From positions 1 through 64,000 of the forward strand of contig NZ_SZNM01000017.1 in assembly GCF_005870085.1 (NCBI RefSeq): DNA of 64,000 bases, read 5' to 3'. The notes below the pieces were generated by a model, which was not told the origin of the DNA, did not search any database, and worked only from the letters and a program-made list of their open reading frames with translations. The stretch is from Aquibacillus sediminis (lineage in GTDB: Bacteria > Bacillota > Bacilli > Bacillales > Amphibacillaceae). Below, piece after piece: positions 19,321 through 29,306 of this stretch. Made by a program: the position numbers and the translations under genes. How positions within the stretch are numbered: position 1 is the stretch's first letter; each line of letters opens with the position of its first letter.

Positions 19321-20682
19321 TTATGAAAGAAATTTTAATGACACATAAATTAGTGCAAAGGATAAACCAAAAAAGCAGCTAAAGAATAGAGTTTGCTTTC
19401 TCCTTCTTTTAGAAGTTTGTAAATATCCATCAACCATGATTGCTACCATAAATGGATAATAAAACATAACATGCCTAAATGTAAACGTCGTAGAAATTAT
19501 AGCTAAAAACCAGGTTAAAAAACTTAATGATAGCCAATCTAACTTCAATACTCTATTAATAATAAAAGGAATAGCTATAATTTGAAATATAACACCCATA
19601 TAAATTAATAGCATTGTAATATCAAATAAAACACTACTTGAATCTTTAAATAGGCCAAAAAAATTAGGAAATGGCGTTATAAAAGCGTATAATGTTCTAA
19701 TGACAATACCAAAAGGAAATAATGATTGACCAAATACATATGAACTTAATCCTTGTCCCGCTTGATCGTAAACATAATCACTATAACCCTCTATATAATC
19801 TTTCAGTCCGATAATTTCAAAAAAATCACTCACTAATAATATCGGTATAATAGTTATTGTTAAATACCTTTTCTTAATCCTTAACTTTTCTGCTAGTATA
19901 AATAGGCAGATTGCTCCCGCAAAAACTAAGGAAGTGGTTCTTGTATAATATGTTGTATAGATTAGAAGAACTAAAAACACAACTAAGTAAAACTTTTGAA
20001 TGAATTTTTTACTTAATAACCTATCGAAGATGTAAATTATTAAAAATACCTGTAACAAATTAAAAGTGTCTCGGAAGATGTGCGAGTTTATATACTGAAT
20101 GTTAGGAGTTAGAGCAAATATAGCTATACTTAACTTTATTTTCAAATCATCAAACTTTGCATATTTTCTTATGAAATATTCTAGTAACATAGTTACCCAT
20201 AATAAGAAATAAACATTTGCTATTAAAGGTAGAAAAATGGAATATCCGTCAAATAGATTAGAAAACCCTATTAATAGAGCAATATAAACTAGAAAGAATG
20301 AAGAGTTATGCCAACTAGGAACAATACCTAATTCCATTAACTTTACAGGGTTAAAAATACTAGAATTATAAACGGCTAACCCCATTTTCTCAAACATCAA
20401 ATCATCCGATCCACCAATATAATAGGGGATACCGTATTTTGTTAAATTTGCATTATAAACTAGAAAAATAAAGAATAACGATACAGCAAGGATAACTAGG
20501 TATATTTTTGCTATATTAAAATCCTTCTTAATTAATAAGAGTGTGGTTATAAATGCAAAGATTAATTGCATTATAAATACAGAAAAAGAAAATGTTAGGG
20601 TCGAAGTTATAACAATAAGGAATAACATTATTAAAGGAATTAATATTTTATTGTTCTTTTTATCTTGTTTTTGTCTTTGCAT
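19321..20682 (-). CDS. Polytopic membrane protein, probable Wzy polysaccharide polymerase
   Basis: About eleven hydrophobic segments over 453 aa, with a large periplasm-side-type loop around YDQAGQGLSSYVFGQSLFPF, are typical of Wzy-like polymerases, which share almost no sequence. Context (flippase, glycosyltransferases, Wzz-like YwqC) supports the role. I prefer the ATG at 20682, 8 bp after AAGG; the ATG at 20688 is too close to it. Confidence 0.7.
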   Translation of the reverse strand: MQRQKQDKKNNKILIPLIMLFLIVITSTLTFSFSVFIMQLIFAFITTLLLIKKDFNIAKIYLVILAVSLFFIFLVYNANLTKYGIPYYIGGSDDLMFEKMGLAVYNSSIFNPVKLMELGIVPSWHNSSFFLVYIALLIGFSNLFDGYSIFLPLIANVYFLLWVTMLLEYFIRKYAKFDDLKIKLSIAIFALTPNIQYINSHIFRDTFNLLQVFLIIYIFDRLLSKKFIQKFYLVVFLVLLIYTTYYTRTTSLVFAGAICLFILAEKLRIKKRYLTITIIPILLVSDFFEIIGLKDYIEGYSDYVYDQAGQGLSSYVFGQSLFPFGIVIRTLYAFITPFPNFFGLFKDSSSVLFDITMLLIYMGVIFQIIAIPFIINRVLKLDWLSLSFLTWFLAIISTTFTFRHVMFYYPFMVAIMVDGYLQTSKRRRKQTLFFSCFFGLSFALIYVSLKFLS

Positions 20683-20751
20683 ATCCATATCCTTTTAAAA
20701 TTTTTTATCAGAAGTGTTAAGACGATCGTAGATTTTTGAAACATCTATGGG

Positions 20752-21825
20752 TCATTTGTATTTTATAAATTCAGTTACTTTTGCTACAAATATCTTCTGA
20801 TCATTTTCAATTTCATTTAAGAAATCATTACAGCCTTGTGAAAATTTTTTATAGTCAAACCTATTTATATATGTGTCAATTTTCTTAGGTATATTATCAT
20901 TATCTAAATCTAATTCAATTCCCAAGTCATGCTTTTTCAACACTTCTGCCATATAAGAACCTTTTGTTACTAGCATTGGGCGTTTTGAAATACATGCATT
21001 ATAAAACCGATTAGCCATAGCCGTGTGATTGCCAATTTTTTTTTTGGGAGTTATTACATTTATAATGTCGCTTTTTTGATAAAACTCTAATTCCTCAGCT
21101 TTTTTATACCTTCCAAAAAAAGTAACATTATATACATTACTTTGTTTACAAAGTAATCTTAAATCATCCTCAGATATGCCCTCACCAATGTATTTGAGTT
21201 TAAATCTGTTTGAATTGCTTAGAGCATCTATTAATTTACAGTTTTCATCGTAATTTCTTATTACACCAATATTACTTATTATTACTTCTTTTTTATTTCT
21301 TAGGTCAGTTGCCAGATTTTTTTTGATAACCGAATTTTTTTCTAGAAGGGTGTTATGTGAAATAACATAATTATATTTAGATGGAAGCCAACTCTTGTAA
21401 CCTTTAGAAGAAATAACTGTAAACTCGGAATTATTAATGATGCTATCTAACTTTTCACTATATCTATTTGCCTTACCGAAATCTCTAATGTCTAAAATAT
21501 ATTTCCCCTTATACTCATGTTTTAGTAAATCATTTATAAATAACGCTAATTGGGGGATGAACACAATTAACTTATCATAATTTTCCTTTTTCAATGTTTT
21601 TCTGACAAACCTTGAAAATAAGTAATACCCCTTAATTTTATTTATAGCATTTGTTTCGTAATCACATTTAAAATTATAAGTATATCCTTTTACGTTTTCA
21701 TTTATATTTAATTTATTCCAATTAATAATATCATAATCTACACCATTCTCATTTAGAATCCTTGTGTAGTAGTTTAAATACGGAGTATGCATGATATTAG
21801 CTGGAAGTAATAGTGCTACCTTCAA
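20752..21825 (-). CDS. Glycosyltransferase (GT-B-like)
   Basis: A 357-aa protein with MKVALLLPANIMHTPYLNYY at the N-terminus, a middle VIISNIGVIRNYDENCKLID and YNVTFFGRYKKAEELEFYQKSDIINV, and ANRFYNACISKRPMLVT at the C-terminal donor site, the usual GT4-like order. The TTG start at 21825 is supported by AAGGAAGTG 6 bp upstream. Very low GC content, like its neighbours. Donor specificity is unknown. Confidence 0.72.
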   Translation of the reverse strand: MKVALLLPANIMHTPYLNYYTRILNENGVDYDIINWNKLNINENVKGYTYNFKCDYETNAINKIKGYYLFSRFVRKTLKKENYDKLIVFIPQLALFINDLLKHEYKGKYILDIRDFGKANRYSEKLDSIINNSEFTVISSKGYKSWLPSKYNYVISHNTLLEKNSVIKKNLATDLRNKKEVIISNIGVIRNYDENCKLIDALSNSNRFKLKYIGEGISEDDLRLLCKQSNVYNVTFFGRYKKAEELEFYQKSDIINVITPKKKIGNHTAMANRFYNACISKRPMLVTKGSYMAEVLKKHDLGIELDLDNDNIPKKIDTYINRFDYKKFSQGCNDFLNEIENDQKIFVAKVTEFIKYK

Positions 21826-21873
21826 TAGTTACACTTCCTTTACTATAACTAATAGTGTTTATATTTTTAGATA

Positions 21874-23220
21874 TCACTTAAGCTCTGAAACTACAAATCT
21901 TAATTTTCCATTTTTAGTTCTAGGAATTTCATCAACATATTCTAGAGCAATTTTTTCAGAATCACCAAGTTTTAGTCGCATTTTATTTAATAATACGCTC
22001 TCATCTTCTTTACCGTAGTTACTGCCTTTTACTATCTTTATTTTTATTTCACCTATATTTTTTTGAATTATTTGCGCCTCATATATATTTGTCATATTAC
22101 TAAATACATGGGCTAGTCGCCCTATCTTGTTACCATTAGAGAGAATAATATAATCCTCTCTCCTTCCATCAATCGATAAAACTTGCCTTCCTTGACTTGT
22201 TTCTTTCATATCAGCAATATCACCAATATCATATCTTAGTAGAGGCATTACATAATTATTAAGAGAACTACCTACAATCTTAAACAAACCGCTTTTAGAG
22301 TCAGGTAAAAATTCTACAGCAGAAAAATCCTCATCAACAAATATTTTATGGTCCTCTCTTTCTGAGAAAATAGCTACATTTTCCATTTGACCATAATGTT
22401 CGTAAGGCATTACACCAAAAGCTTTATGAATAGATTGTCTATGTGATGGCATTAAATTTTCTGAGCCTGTAGTAATAAATTTAACGTTATGGTCCAACTT
22501 ACGATTATGTGCATTCATATAGCTTGCAATTAAATTAATCGCGGAAGGATAAGCATGAATCCAAATTAATTTTCTTTTCTCAATTTCATATAGATATGCT
22601 TCTATACTTTCCTCGTTCAAGTGATATACACTAAAATATACTTGCTTACCTGGATGGTTTATCCTCCAAAAAGGAGGTTTTTTTTGCTGTTGAGGAACTA
22701 CACTTTTCCCCCCCATTGTCCCACTCCATTGTCCAAGTTCTATCCCTACATTACGTCTTGCACGCCAAAAGGCCGCAAACTGTTCATGGATTGTATTTGG
22801 AGAACAGTAGAGTTGTAGTCCTGACCCAGTAGTCCCACTAGTGTGAACTTTCAACCTTTTTCCTTGGTAATTATTCGAAATAAAATCTTCAGGGTTCTTT
22901 TTTACTATTTCTTTAGTTAATATTGGTAATTTCTTTAAATCATCAACTGTTCTAATTGACTCATAATTAATCCCATATTGATTAAACACTCTATTATAAT
23001 AGGGTACCGTCTCATAACAATGTTTGACTATTTCTCTTAATCTCCTATCTCGAAATTCACACATCTGTTCATAGGACCAATTTTTTCGTTTCTCAAACTC
23101 ATTAAAAACTTCCCAAAAATCATAACTAAATCGTGTCTTTTGAATTCTTGTACCTTCAAAAAAACACGCAACATTTTGAGCAAATATAGGGAGATGATTA
23201 TAAACCTTCATTAGTACCAT
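21874..23220 (-). CDS. CapK/PaaK-like adenylate-forming ligase
   Basis: A 448-aa member of the phenylacetate-CoA ligase/coenzyme F390 synthetase family, often called CapK in capsule loci. The AMP-binding signature is VHTSGTTGSGLQLYCSP, followed by YEHYGQMENVAIFSE, LRYDIGDIADM and the C-terminal hinge with RTKNGKLRFV. Such proteins in polysaccharide loci are thought to activate an acid, perhaps for amide formation on uronic acids or amino-sugars, but the substrate is not known. The ATG at 23220 has AAGGTG 7 bp upstream. Confidence 0.85.
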   Translation of the reverse strand: MVLMKVYNHLPIFAQNVACFFEGTRIQKTRFSYDFWEVFNEFEKRKNWSYEQMCEFRDRRLREIVKHCYETVPYYNRVFNQYGINYESIRTVDDLKKLPILTKEIVKKNPEDFISNNYQGKRLKVHTSGTTGSGLQLYCSPNTIHEQFAAFWRARRNVGIELGQWSGTMGGKSVVPQQQKKPPFWRINHPGKQVYFSVYHLNEESIEAYLYEIEKRKLIWIHAYPSAINLIASYMNAHNRKLDHNVKFITTGSENLMPSHRQSIHKAFGVMPYEHYGQMENVAIFSEREDHKIFVDEDFSAVEFLPDSKSGLFKIVGSSLNNYVMPLLRYDIGDIADMKETSQGRQVLSIDGRREDYIILSNGNKIGRLAHVFSNMTNIYEAQIIQKNIGEIKIKIVKGSNYGKEDESVLLNKMRLKLGDSEKIALEYVDEIPRTKNGKLRFVVSELK

Positions 23221-23269
23221 TTATACACACCTTTTATCATATTTCTTAAGTTGAAAATCATTTACAAAT

Positions 23270-25210
23270 TTACTGTTTTTGCTCCAATGTAGCGGCTGCT
23301 TTATTAATAGTAACATCATCAATAGAATTACTTGCTTGACTCATCCTTATATATTCTGCATCATTCGTAAATAATAAATTTACTGAATCATAAATATGTC
23401 CTTCGCTAAACCTTATTAACTTAGAATTGCCAGCCTCAATACTTTCCAAGTCTTCCATAGTTTCACTTAAAACCAATGTTGGTTTGTTAAAGTTAATTTT
23501 TTCTTCTATAACACTACTACTATCAGTTAAGATAAGGTAGGAGTTGTTTATTAGAGTTTGAAGGTCTAATGACTCTAATGGTTCCACTACTCTTACCCTT
23601 TCACAACCCCCAAATATGTCATTTGCGACTGCATATCCCGTAGAGTTCATGTGAGTAGAAAAAATAACTTTCATATCTATTTGTTCATCAGTAAGTCTTC
23701 GAATAGCTCGAGACATTTCCTTCATCGACTCATGAAGGTTTTCTCTGCGATGAGTCATGATCAATATAAGTTTACTATCCGACGTCCACTCTAAGAGTTG
23801 ATGAACAAAATCATCAATAGTAGGTGTCTTTAATGTATCCTGCGCAATAGTTTCACCCACACTTAATGTAGGAGTAAAGTTTTTTTTATCCATCATACCA
23901 ACAGGTTGAAGATTAAACCCATTGTGCTGTAAACTCTTATTTTGTCTGCCGAATCGAAATAACGTTCTTAACCCATTTTTCGCTACTTTTCTTAGTGACT
24001 TATCTAATCTGGATGCTAGTACATCTCTAGCAAATTTCTTAATTGCATAATTTCTTGCATTCACACCCATTTGTTTCTTCATATTAGGATTTTCATATAA
24101 ATTAATTACACCATTTGCAAGTTCTTTACCATTCTCCGACTCAAAGTAGATCCCTGCGTTGGCTTTTTCTATAATCTTTCTGCCTTCTCCATTCACTCCA
24201 ATTAACACAGGTTTGGCCATTGCCATGGAATCGAAAATTTTGGATGGGAGAGTTATATCGAATAATGAAAAACTTTTCAATGAAACTAATGAGGCATCTG
24301 CCATATTATAATATTCCTGTATTTCATCCTTTGTCTTACCATCTTCAAAAATTACATTTTTTAAGTCTAATTCTTCTTTTTTTTCTTTCAATCGAACTTT
24401 TTCTACACCTTCACCAATCATCAAAAACACAATATCTTTTTTGTTCCTCAGTATATGTGCAGAATCTATTACCACATCAAGGCCTTGGGCAGCACCTAGA
24501 TTACCAGCATATAAAACAACGAATTTGTCATTAAAATTATGTTCCTTTTTCAAAACATCTTTTTCTGTTTCACTTTTAATTGGATTAAATTTGTCTACCT
24601 CTACCCCATTGGTAACTACTTCTATTTTATTTTCAAATATACCCTCATGATCTATTAGATGTTGCTTGTATCCCTTTGTCACTGTAACAATAGAATCGGC
24701 TTTGTAATAGAGAAATCTTTCTAATTCTTTGGCCATTCTCAATAGTTTTTTATTTTTAAACTCACCTAATCCTTCAGCAAAATCCACCCATAAATCTCTA
24801 ACCTCAAAAACAAATTTACTTCGATGAATTTTACTCAAAACATACCCAGAAAAACCAACAAATAGTTGAGGAGAAGTCGCAATAACTACATCTGGTTTTC
24901 GAACAAACAATGCACCACTTATCATACTTGAAAACATAAATGAGAAATAATTCATTAGTCTTTTAAGAGCACCTGATTTTGTATCTGGTACCAAAAAAGT
25001 TCTAATAACATTAATACCATCAATTTTCTCCCTATATTGAAGTTTCCCTTTATATTTTTTTGGGATTTTTCCAGTTGGATAGTTTGGCAAACCAGTAACG
25101 ACAGTAACATCATGTCCTAGTTTCACCAAATTTTTGCACATATCATACGCTCTTCCTTGTGCAGCACCCGTTTCAGGTGGAAAATGTTGTGATACATATA
25201 ATATTTTCAA
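23270..25210 (-). CDS. GT4 glycosyltransferase fused to the C-terminal half of a UDP-GlcNAc 2-epimerase
   Basis: Residues 1 to about 408 form a complete WbuB-type GT4 transferase: ILYVSQHFPPETGAAQGRAY, VVTGLPNYPTGK, VLYAGNLGAAQGLDVVIDSA and LPSKIFDSMAMAKPVL. After a linker (409-445), residues 448-646 match only the second half of WecB-type epimerase, with LILIMTHRRENLHESM, VRVVEPLESLDLQTLI, LTDSSSVIEE and LVLSETMEDLESIEAGNSKL. The epimerase N-terminal domain with its catalytic acidic residues is absent, and the usual TDSGG is TDSSS, so epimerisation is unlikely. The TTG start at 25210 overlaps the upstream stop as TTGA, with GGGGGA before it. The fusion may come from deletion between adjacent GT4 and wecB genes. 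Confidence 0.85.
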   Translation of the reverse strand: MKILYVSQHFPPETGAAQGRAYDMCKNLVKLGHDVTVVTGLPNYPTGKIPKKYKGKLQYREKIDGINVIRTFLVPDTKSGALKRLMNYFSFMFSSMISGALFVRKPDVVIATSPQLFVGFSGYVLSKIHRSKFVFEVRDLWVDFAEGLGEFKNKKLLRMAKELERFLYYKADSIVTVTKGYKQHLIDHEGIFENKIEVVTNGVEVDKFNPIKSETEKDVLKKEHNFNDKFVVLYAGNLGAAQGLDVVIDSAHILRNKKDIVFLMIGEGVEKVRLKEKKEELDLKNVIFEDGKTKDEIQEYYNMADASLVSLKSFSLFDITLPSKIFDSMAMAKPVLIGVNGEGRKIIEKANAGIYFESENGKELANGVINLYENPNMKKQMGVNARNYAIKKFARDVLASRLDKSLRKVAKNGLRTLFRFGRQNKSLQHNGFNLQPVGMMDKKNFTPTLSVGETIAQDTLKTPTIDDFVHQLLEWTSDSKLILIMTHRRENLHESMKEMSRAIRRLTDEQIDMKVIFSTHMNSTGYAVANDIFGGCERVRVVEPLESLDLQTLINNSYLILTDSSSVIEEKINFNKPTLVLSETMEDLESIEAGNSKLIRFSEGHIYDSVNLLFTNDAEYIRMSQASNSIDDVTINKAAATLEQKQ

Positions 25211-27174
25211 TTCAATTCCCCCACCATTGAAAAAGTATGGCTCCAAATTAACCCGCCATCTGTTAATAGTTGTATTTCTTTTTCATTACCCGACTCATTT
25301 ATACTTAAATTAAGGTTATTAATAATGCTATCAGACTTAAAAAGAATATAACCTGTTTCTTTGGAGTAAGATGTATCACCGCTAAACTTAATCCGTTTAT
25401 TTGAGTATTTCAAGCCAAATTCATCAGAATATTCACTATCTATAAGCACTTGTTCTTTCATATAAAAAGGAATGATATATATATAACGAAGACCGTCAGT
25501 TGTTTCCAAATAATTGTTTTTATATTTAACATCTATAGATGGATGTAATTGAATAAAACTATCAAACTGATGATTACTATCGCACCTAAATGTATCCAAA
25601 ATTAGATAAGCATTATCTTTATTAACAATCGATCTTTGGTGGATTAAAGGATCCGCTAATCGCTTGTAACCATCATGTTCTCCGATAAAAATAGCGTGAT
25701 CATTTTTTTGTTCTAATTTAGCATCAATTGGTTTTGCTCTCTTCCCTACTCTAAATGTAGACCATACTTCTGACTGATCCACGCCATCTATTTTCACTGT
25801 ATTATGTGCTTCAGTCGTTCTAAATGAATGACGGTGATTACCAGCATATTCAAACGTACCACTGTCTACGATCCACCTGTTATTTTCATAGCTAAGCTCA
25901 TAACTTAAGGTATCTGAATGTGCATGGCCTGGGTTATAATCCGGGCCAACTTCACCACAATCAATAATCATCTTAGAATTTTGATCCGTCATCATATAGT
26001 ATCCCGTTTGTGAATATTGAACAGTAGAAACTGCTTTTGTTTCAATTTCCGAAATTCGATCATCTTGAGTACCCATTAATAAGTATAAGTTCAAACTACC
26101 AATTGGGAATCTAGCTTTAATTTCTTCAATACTAAATAAATATCCGCCAACAGGGAGTATCTCTTCTGGTTTCTTTGCTATCCCAAATGCAGCATCGTTA
26201 AATATAGAAATATTATTATCCGGATGGAGTATATCAAGCGCAAAATTATAGCCATTTTTTAAACGCTGCTTAATATCCTCTGGTACGTTAAATTTATTAT
26301 TTTCTAAAAGCAGATAGGTTTCTGTTGTGTTTTCTAGCATAATCAAATGGTACATGGGACTTCTTTCGAAATGACCACCATCTTCCAAAAACTGCTCTCT
26401 CATTTGTTGGACATATAATTGATAGCCTTTTTCCAACCACTTTTTTGGTTCTTTTCCTTCGAATAATAGCCCGCCGTAGATAAGTGATCTTATATTTTCC
26501 ATTAAATGATTGCCATATAAATGAAACTCTAAATTACGGAATAGAAAAGCGAACTGCGTATATAAACTTTCTTTAAATAATCGGATAAATTCATCATCTT
26601 TAATAAGCTGTTCTTTTAAAATCAGATAAGATTTCACCAAATTTACTGTTCTTAAAGAAAGGGTGTATGGCTCCCAACCATCACCTTTTCCTACTTCATT
26701 GCTATCAATCCAGGAACGGATAATTTTTTTATATTTATTCAAATATTCCTGTTCTTTTGACACTTGATAGGCAATAGCCAAATCCTTGATATAATCCATA
26801 TAATGTAAATTATAAAGCCACAATTTTGGAACATTGGAGTCCTTCCACTCGATATCTTGCTCGTAAGTTTTATTATAATTAAGAAATTTAAAGTTCTTAC
26901 GTAAGATGCGATCTGTCACTTCAAAACTGAAATGATATCGTTCCAATATATTAGGATTCAGTTGAATATAACCTTTAAAGAATTTTGCATTACTCTTAAA
27001 GGCCGATTTTGAAGCATCATCAATGACTTTTTTATACTTCCAATGAATATATCCTGATAAGCTTGAGGAAGCTTTATAATTAAGTGTGTTCTTAACTCTA
27101 TATACAAACTGGGTTGATTTAAGGTGTTTAAGTGTATGGTAATAGAGAGAAAGCTTTTTAATGTTCACGATCAT
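25207..27174 (-). CDS. Heparinase II/III-like family protein
   Basis: A 655-aa protein with an N-terminal alpha/alpha toroid and a C-terminal beta-sandwich as in heparinase II/III and alginate lyases. Motifs include WLYNLHYMDYIKDLAIAYQ, the toroid stretch FLFRNLEFHLYGNHLMENIR, GHFERSPMYHLIMLE and DYNPGHAHSDTLSYELSYE with likely catalytic His/Tyr. No signal peptide is seen. Such genes commonly sit beside WecB/WecC and GT4 genes in uronic-acid polysaccharide loci, where they may trim or edit chains. The start could be ATG 27174 (GGAG only 2-3 bp away) or GTG 27168 with better spacing. Confidence 0.85.
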   Translation of the reverse strand: MIVNIKKLSLYYHTLKHLKSTQFVYRVKNTLNYKASSSLSGYIHWKYKKVIDDASKSAFKSNAKFFKGYIQLNPNILERYHFSFEVTDRILRKNFKFLNYNKTYEQDIEWKDSNVPKLWLYNLHYMDYIKDLAIAYQVSKEQEYLNKYKKIIRSWIDSNEVGKGDGWEPYTLSLRTVNLVKSYLILKEQLIKDDEFIRLFKESLYTQFAFLFRNLEFHLYGNHLMENIRSLIYGGLLFEGKEPKKWLEKGYQLYVQQMREQFLEDGGHFERSPMYHLIMLENTTETYLLLENNKFNVPEDIKQRLKNGYNFALDILHPDNNISIFNDAAFGIAKKPEEILPVGGYLFSIEEIKARFPIGSLNLYLLMGTQDDRISEIETKAVSTVQYSQTGYYMMTDQNSKMIIDCGEVGPDYNPGHAHSDTLSYELSYENNRWIVDSGTFEYAGNHRHSFRTTEAHNTVKIDGVDQSEVWSTFRVGKRAKPIDAKLEQKNDHAIFIGEHDGYKRLADPLIHQRSIVNKDNAYLILDTFRCDSNHQFDSFIQLHPSIDVKYKNNYLETTDGLRYIYIIPFYMKEQVLIDSEYSDEFGLKYSNKRIKFSGDTSYSKETGYILFKSDSIINNLNLSINESGNEKEIQLLTDGGLIWSHTFSMVGELN

Positions 27175-27189
27175 TTCTCCAATTTTATC

Positions 27190-28482
27190 TTAATTTAATG
27201 CTGATACCATATTTCTAGCAACTAACTCATTTAATTTATATAGATTCCCAAAGTTATAATAGCCAATAGTTTCATCCGTTACATTTACACAATTCTTCGT
27301 ATCAATAATTAATGGATTACTCATTGTTTCTGTTACTAGCGTTTCGTTTAATTGCTTAAACTCATTATGATCTGTTAGAACTAGGATGCACTCCGAATCT
27401 TTAATTGAATAATCAAAGTCTGCTAAAGGATAAATCACATTCCTCTGTTTCACATGGGGATCATGAACCGCTACATCAAACCCTGATTCTAATAGCAATT
27501 CAACGATTTCCACTGCGGGACTCTCTCTCACATCATCCACATTCCCTTTATAAGATAGGCCTAGTACAGTTACTTTTCCTTTTTTACTAACAACCTTTTT
27601 CACATTATCTACCACGAATTGAGGCATCGAATTATTTATTCTCCTAGAATCAGATATTAAAACAGACTCTTGTTCCGCTTTTTCAATAATGAAATAAGGA
27701 TCAACTGCTAAACAATGACCACCAACACCTGGCCCTGGCTGATGTAAGTTAACTCTAGGGTGTTTATTAGCTAGATTAATTACTTCAAGCGCATCTACTC
27801 CAAGTTTTTCAGAGATTTTTGCTAACTCATTCGCTAAAGCAATATTTACATCTCTAAATGTATTTTCCATCAACTTAGACATTTCAGCGCTAATAGCTGT
27901 CGTTTCAACTATTTCCCCTTCAACAAATAAACGATAAACATCCGCAGCTTTCTTTGCTGACAGTTCATTATACCCACCAACAATACGAGTATTTTCTACT
28001 AATTCTTTAAGAATTTGTCCTGGTAAAACTCTTTCAGGACAATGTGCTAAAAATATGTCGTTATCTAGATTCCAACCATAGGCTTTAAGAATTGGCGCTA
28101 CAACATCATCAACAGTACGTGGTGGAATGGTAGATTCAACAATAATCACATCCCCTTGCTTTAGATAAGGAAGAATCGATTCCGTCGCAGCCTTGACATA
28201 ATCAATGTTTGCCGATGCATCTTCTCGAATTGGAGTAGGTACAGCCAATATGAAACAATCAGCATTATCCGGCTTCGTACTAGCACGCAACTTACCTTTA
28301 TTTACAACTTCCTTTACTAATTCCCCAAGTCCATTTTCTACAATATGGATCATTCCGTTATTTAGTTTATCAACCACGTATTCATCAACATCGACACCTA
28401 AAACATCTATACCATTTTTAGCAAACATAGCTGATGTGGGTAAACCAATATAACCTAATCCTACTACACAAACTTTTTCCAT
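27190..28482 (-). CDS. UDP-N-acetyl-D-mannosamine dehydrogenase-type nucleotide-sugar dehydrogenase
   Basis: A 430-aa WecC-like enzyme that oxidises a UDP-N-acetylhexosamine to its uronic acid. It has NAD-binding VVGLGYIGLPTS (8-15 for GLGYIGLP), LAHCPERVLPG, and the catalytic cysteine in VNLHQPGPGVGGHCLAVDP (C257), where NLHQPGPGVGGHC is typical of UDP-ManNAc rather than UDP-Glc dehydrogenases. The product is therefore probably UDP-ManNAcA. The only epimerase in the locus is the half-domain in the fused glycosyltransferase, so UDP-ManNAc must come from an epimerase elsewhere. Confidence 0.88.
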   Translation of the reverse strand: MEKVCVVGLGYIGLPTSAMFAKNGIDVLGVDVDEYVVDKLNNGMIHIVENGLGELVKEVVNKGKLRASTKPDNADCFILAVPTPIREDASANIDYVKAATESILPYLKQGDVIIVESTIPPRTVDDVVAPILKAYGWNLDNDIFLAHCPERVLPGQILKELVENTRIVGGYNELSAKKAADVYRLFVEGEIVETTAISAEMSKLMENTFRDVNIALANELAKISEKLGVDALEVINLANKHPRVNLHQPGPGVGGHCLAVDPYFIIEKAEQESVLISDSRRINNSMPQFVVDNVKKVVSKKGKVTVLGLSYKGNVDDVRESPAVEIVELLLESGFDVAVHDPHVKQRNVIYPLADFDYSIKDSECILVLTDHNEFKQLNETLVTETMSNPLIIDTKNCVNVTDETIGYYNFGNLYKLNELVARNMVSALN

Positions 28483-28578
28483 CAAGTGGTCACCTCTGCC
28501 TTTAAGTTCTCAACGTACCATTACTATTTATTATTAAAATAAATTCAGGAACATCGGGATATGTAGTAAGTTTAACTC

Positions 28579-29229
28579 TCACCTAATCCCGGTTTTCTTT
28601 TCAGCAACATGTTTATTCCGTATATCAGAGCGATCAACATTTCTTAGTGAAGCACCTTCTATGACACCTTTACTTTGCAAAACATATAAAATAGTTTTAA
28701 GTAAGATTTTCAAATCTGTCACAAAGCAAATGTCATTTACATACTTACCGTCATACTTAGCTTTAATTTCACTAGATAACTCATCTCTTCCATTTATTTG
28801 CGCTAAACCTGTAATACCTGGTAGCGCATCATTCGCACCATATCTTTCTCGTTGGTTAACTAAATCCAACTCATTTAGCACAACTGGGCGTGGACCAATA
28901 AAACTCATGTCTCCCTTTAATATATTGATAAGCTGCGGGAGTTCATCTAAACTCGTTTTTCTAAGAAAACTTCCGATCCCTGTAATATAAGCCTTTGGGT
29001 TTTCTAACCGGCAAGTAGGGACATCGTTTGGTGTATCAATTCTCATTGTTCGAAACTTATAAATATCAAAAGGTTGTCTCTTTCGCCCCACTCGTTGTTG
29101 CGTAAACATTACTGGACCCCTGGAATCAACTTTTATTAAAAGAGAGATTACCAACAATATTGGTAACAGTATCAATAGCGCAATGAATGCTAAGTTGAAA
29201 TCTATTATTCTTTTCACATTAGGGTACAT
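28579..29229 (-). CDS. Initiating sugar-1-phosphate transferase (EpsL/WbaP-type)
   Basis: A 216-aa bacterial sugar transferase that loads the first sugar phosphate onto undecaprenyl phosphate. It has one N-terminal hydrophobic hairpin (residues 10-33), GPVMFTQQRVGRKRQPFDIY, KFRTM, SLDELPQLINILKGDMSFIG, PRPVV and PGITGLAQINGRDEL. Length fits the monotopic EpsL class without the long membrane domain. It lies between galU and the dehydrogenase gene and would start each repeat unit. Confidence 0.93.
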   Translation of the reverse strand: MYPNVKRIIDFNLAFIALLILLPILLVISLLIKVDSRGPVMFTQQRVGRKRQPFDIYKFRTMRIDTPNDVPTCRLENPKAYITGIGSFLRKTSLDELPQLINILKGDMSFIGPRPVVLNELDLVNQRERYGANDALPGITGLAQINGRDELSSEIKAKYDGKYVNDICFVTDLKILLKTILYVLQSKGVIEGASLRNVDRSDIRNKHVAEKKTGIR

Positions 29230-29306
29230 TTCAACACCTATTTCATAACAATATTTAAAGATAGAGATATTGGTTTCTATTAATCTGCTTCAATACACGA
29301 ATTGAT

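Noticed and set aside
27405-27590. Short plus-strand frames inside the polysaccharide genes
   Set aside because: These and similar short frames are antisense to conserved genes, show no start signals and have low-complexity translations.
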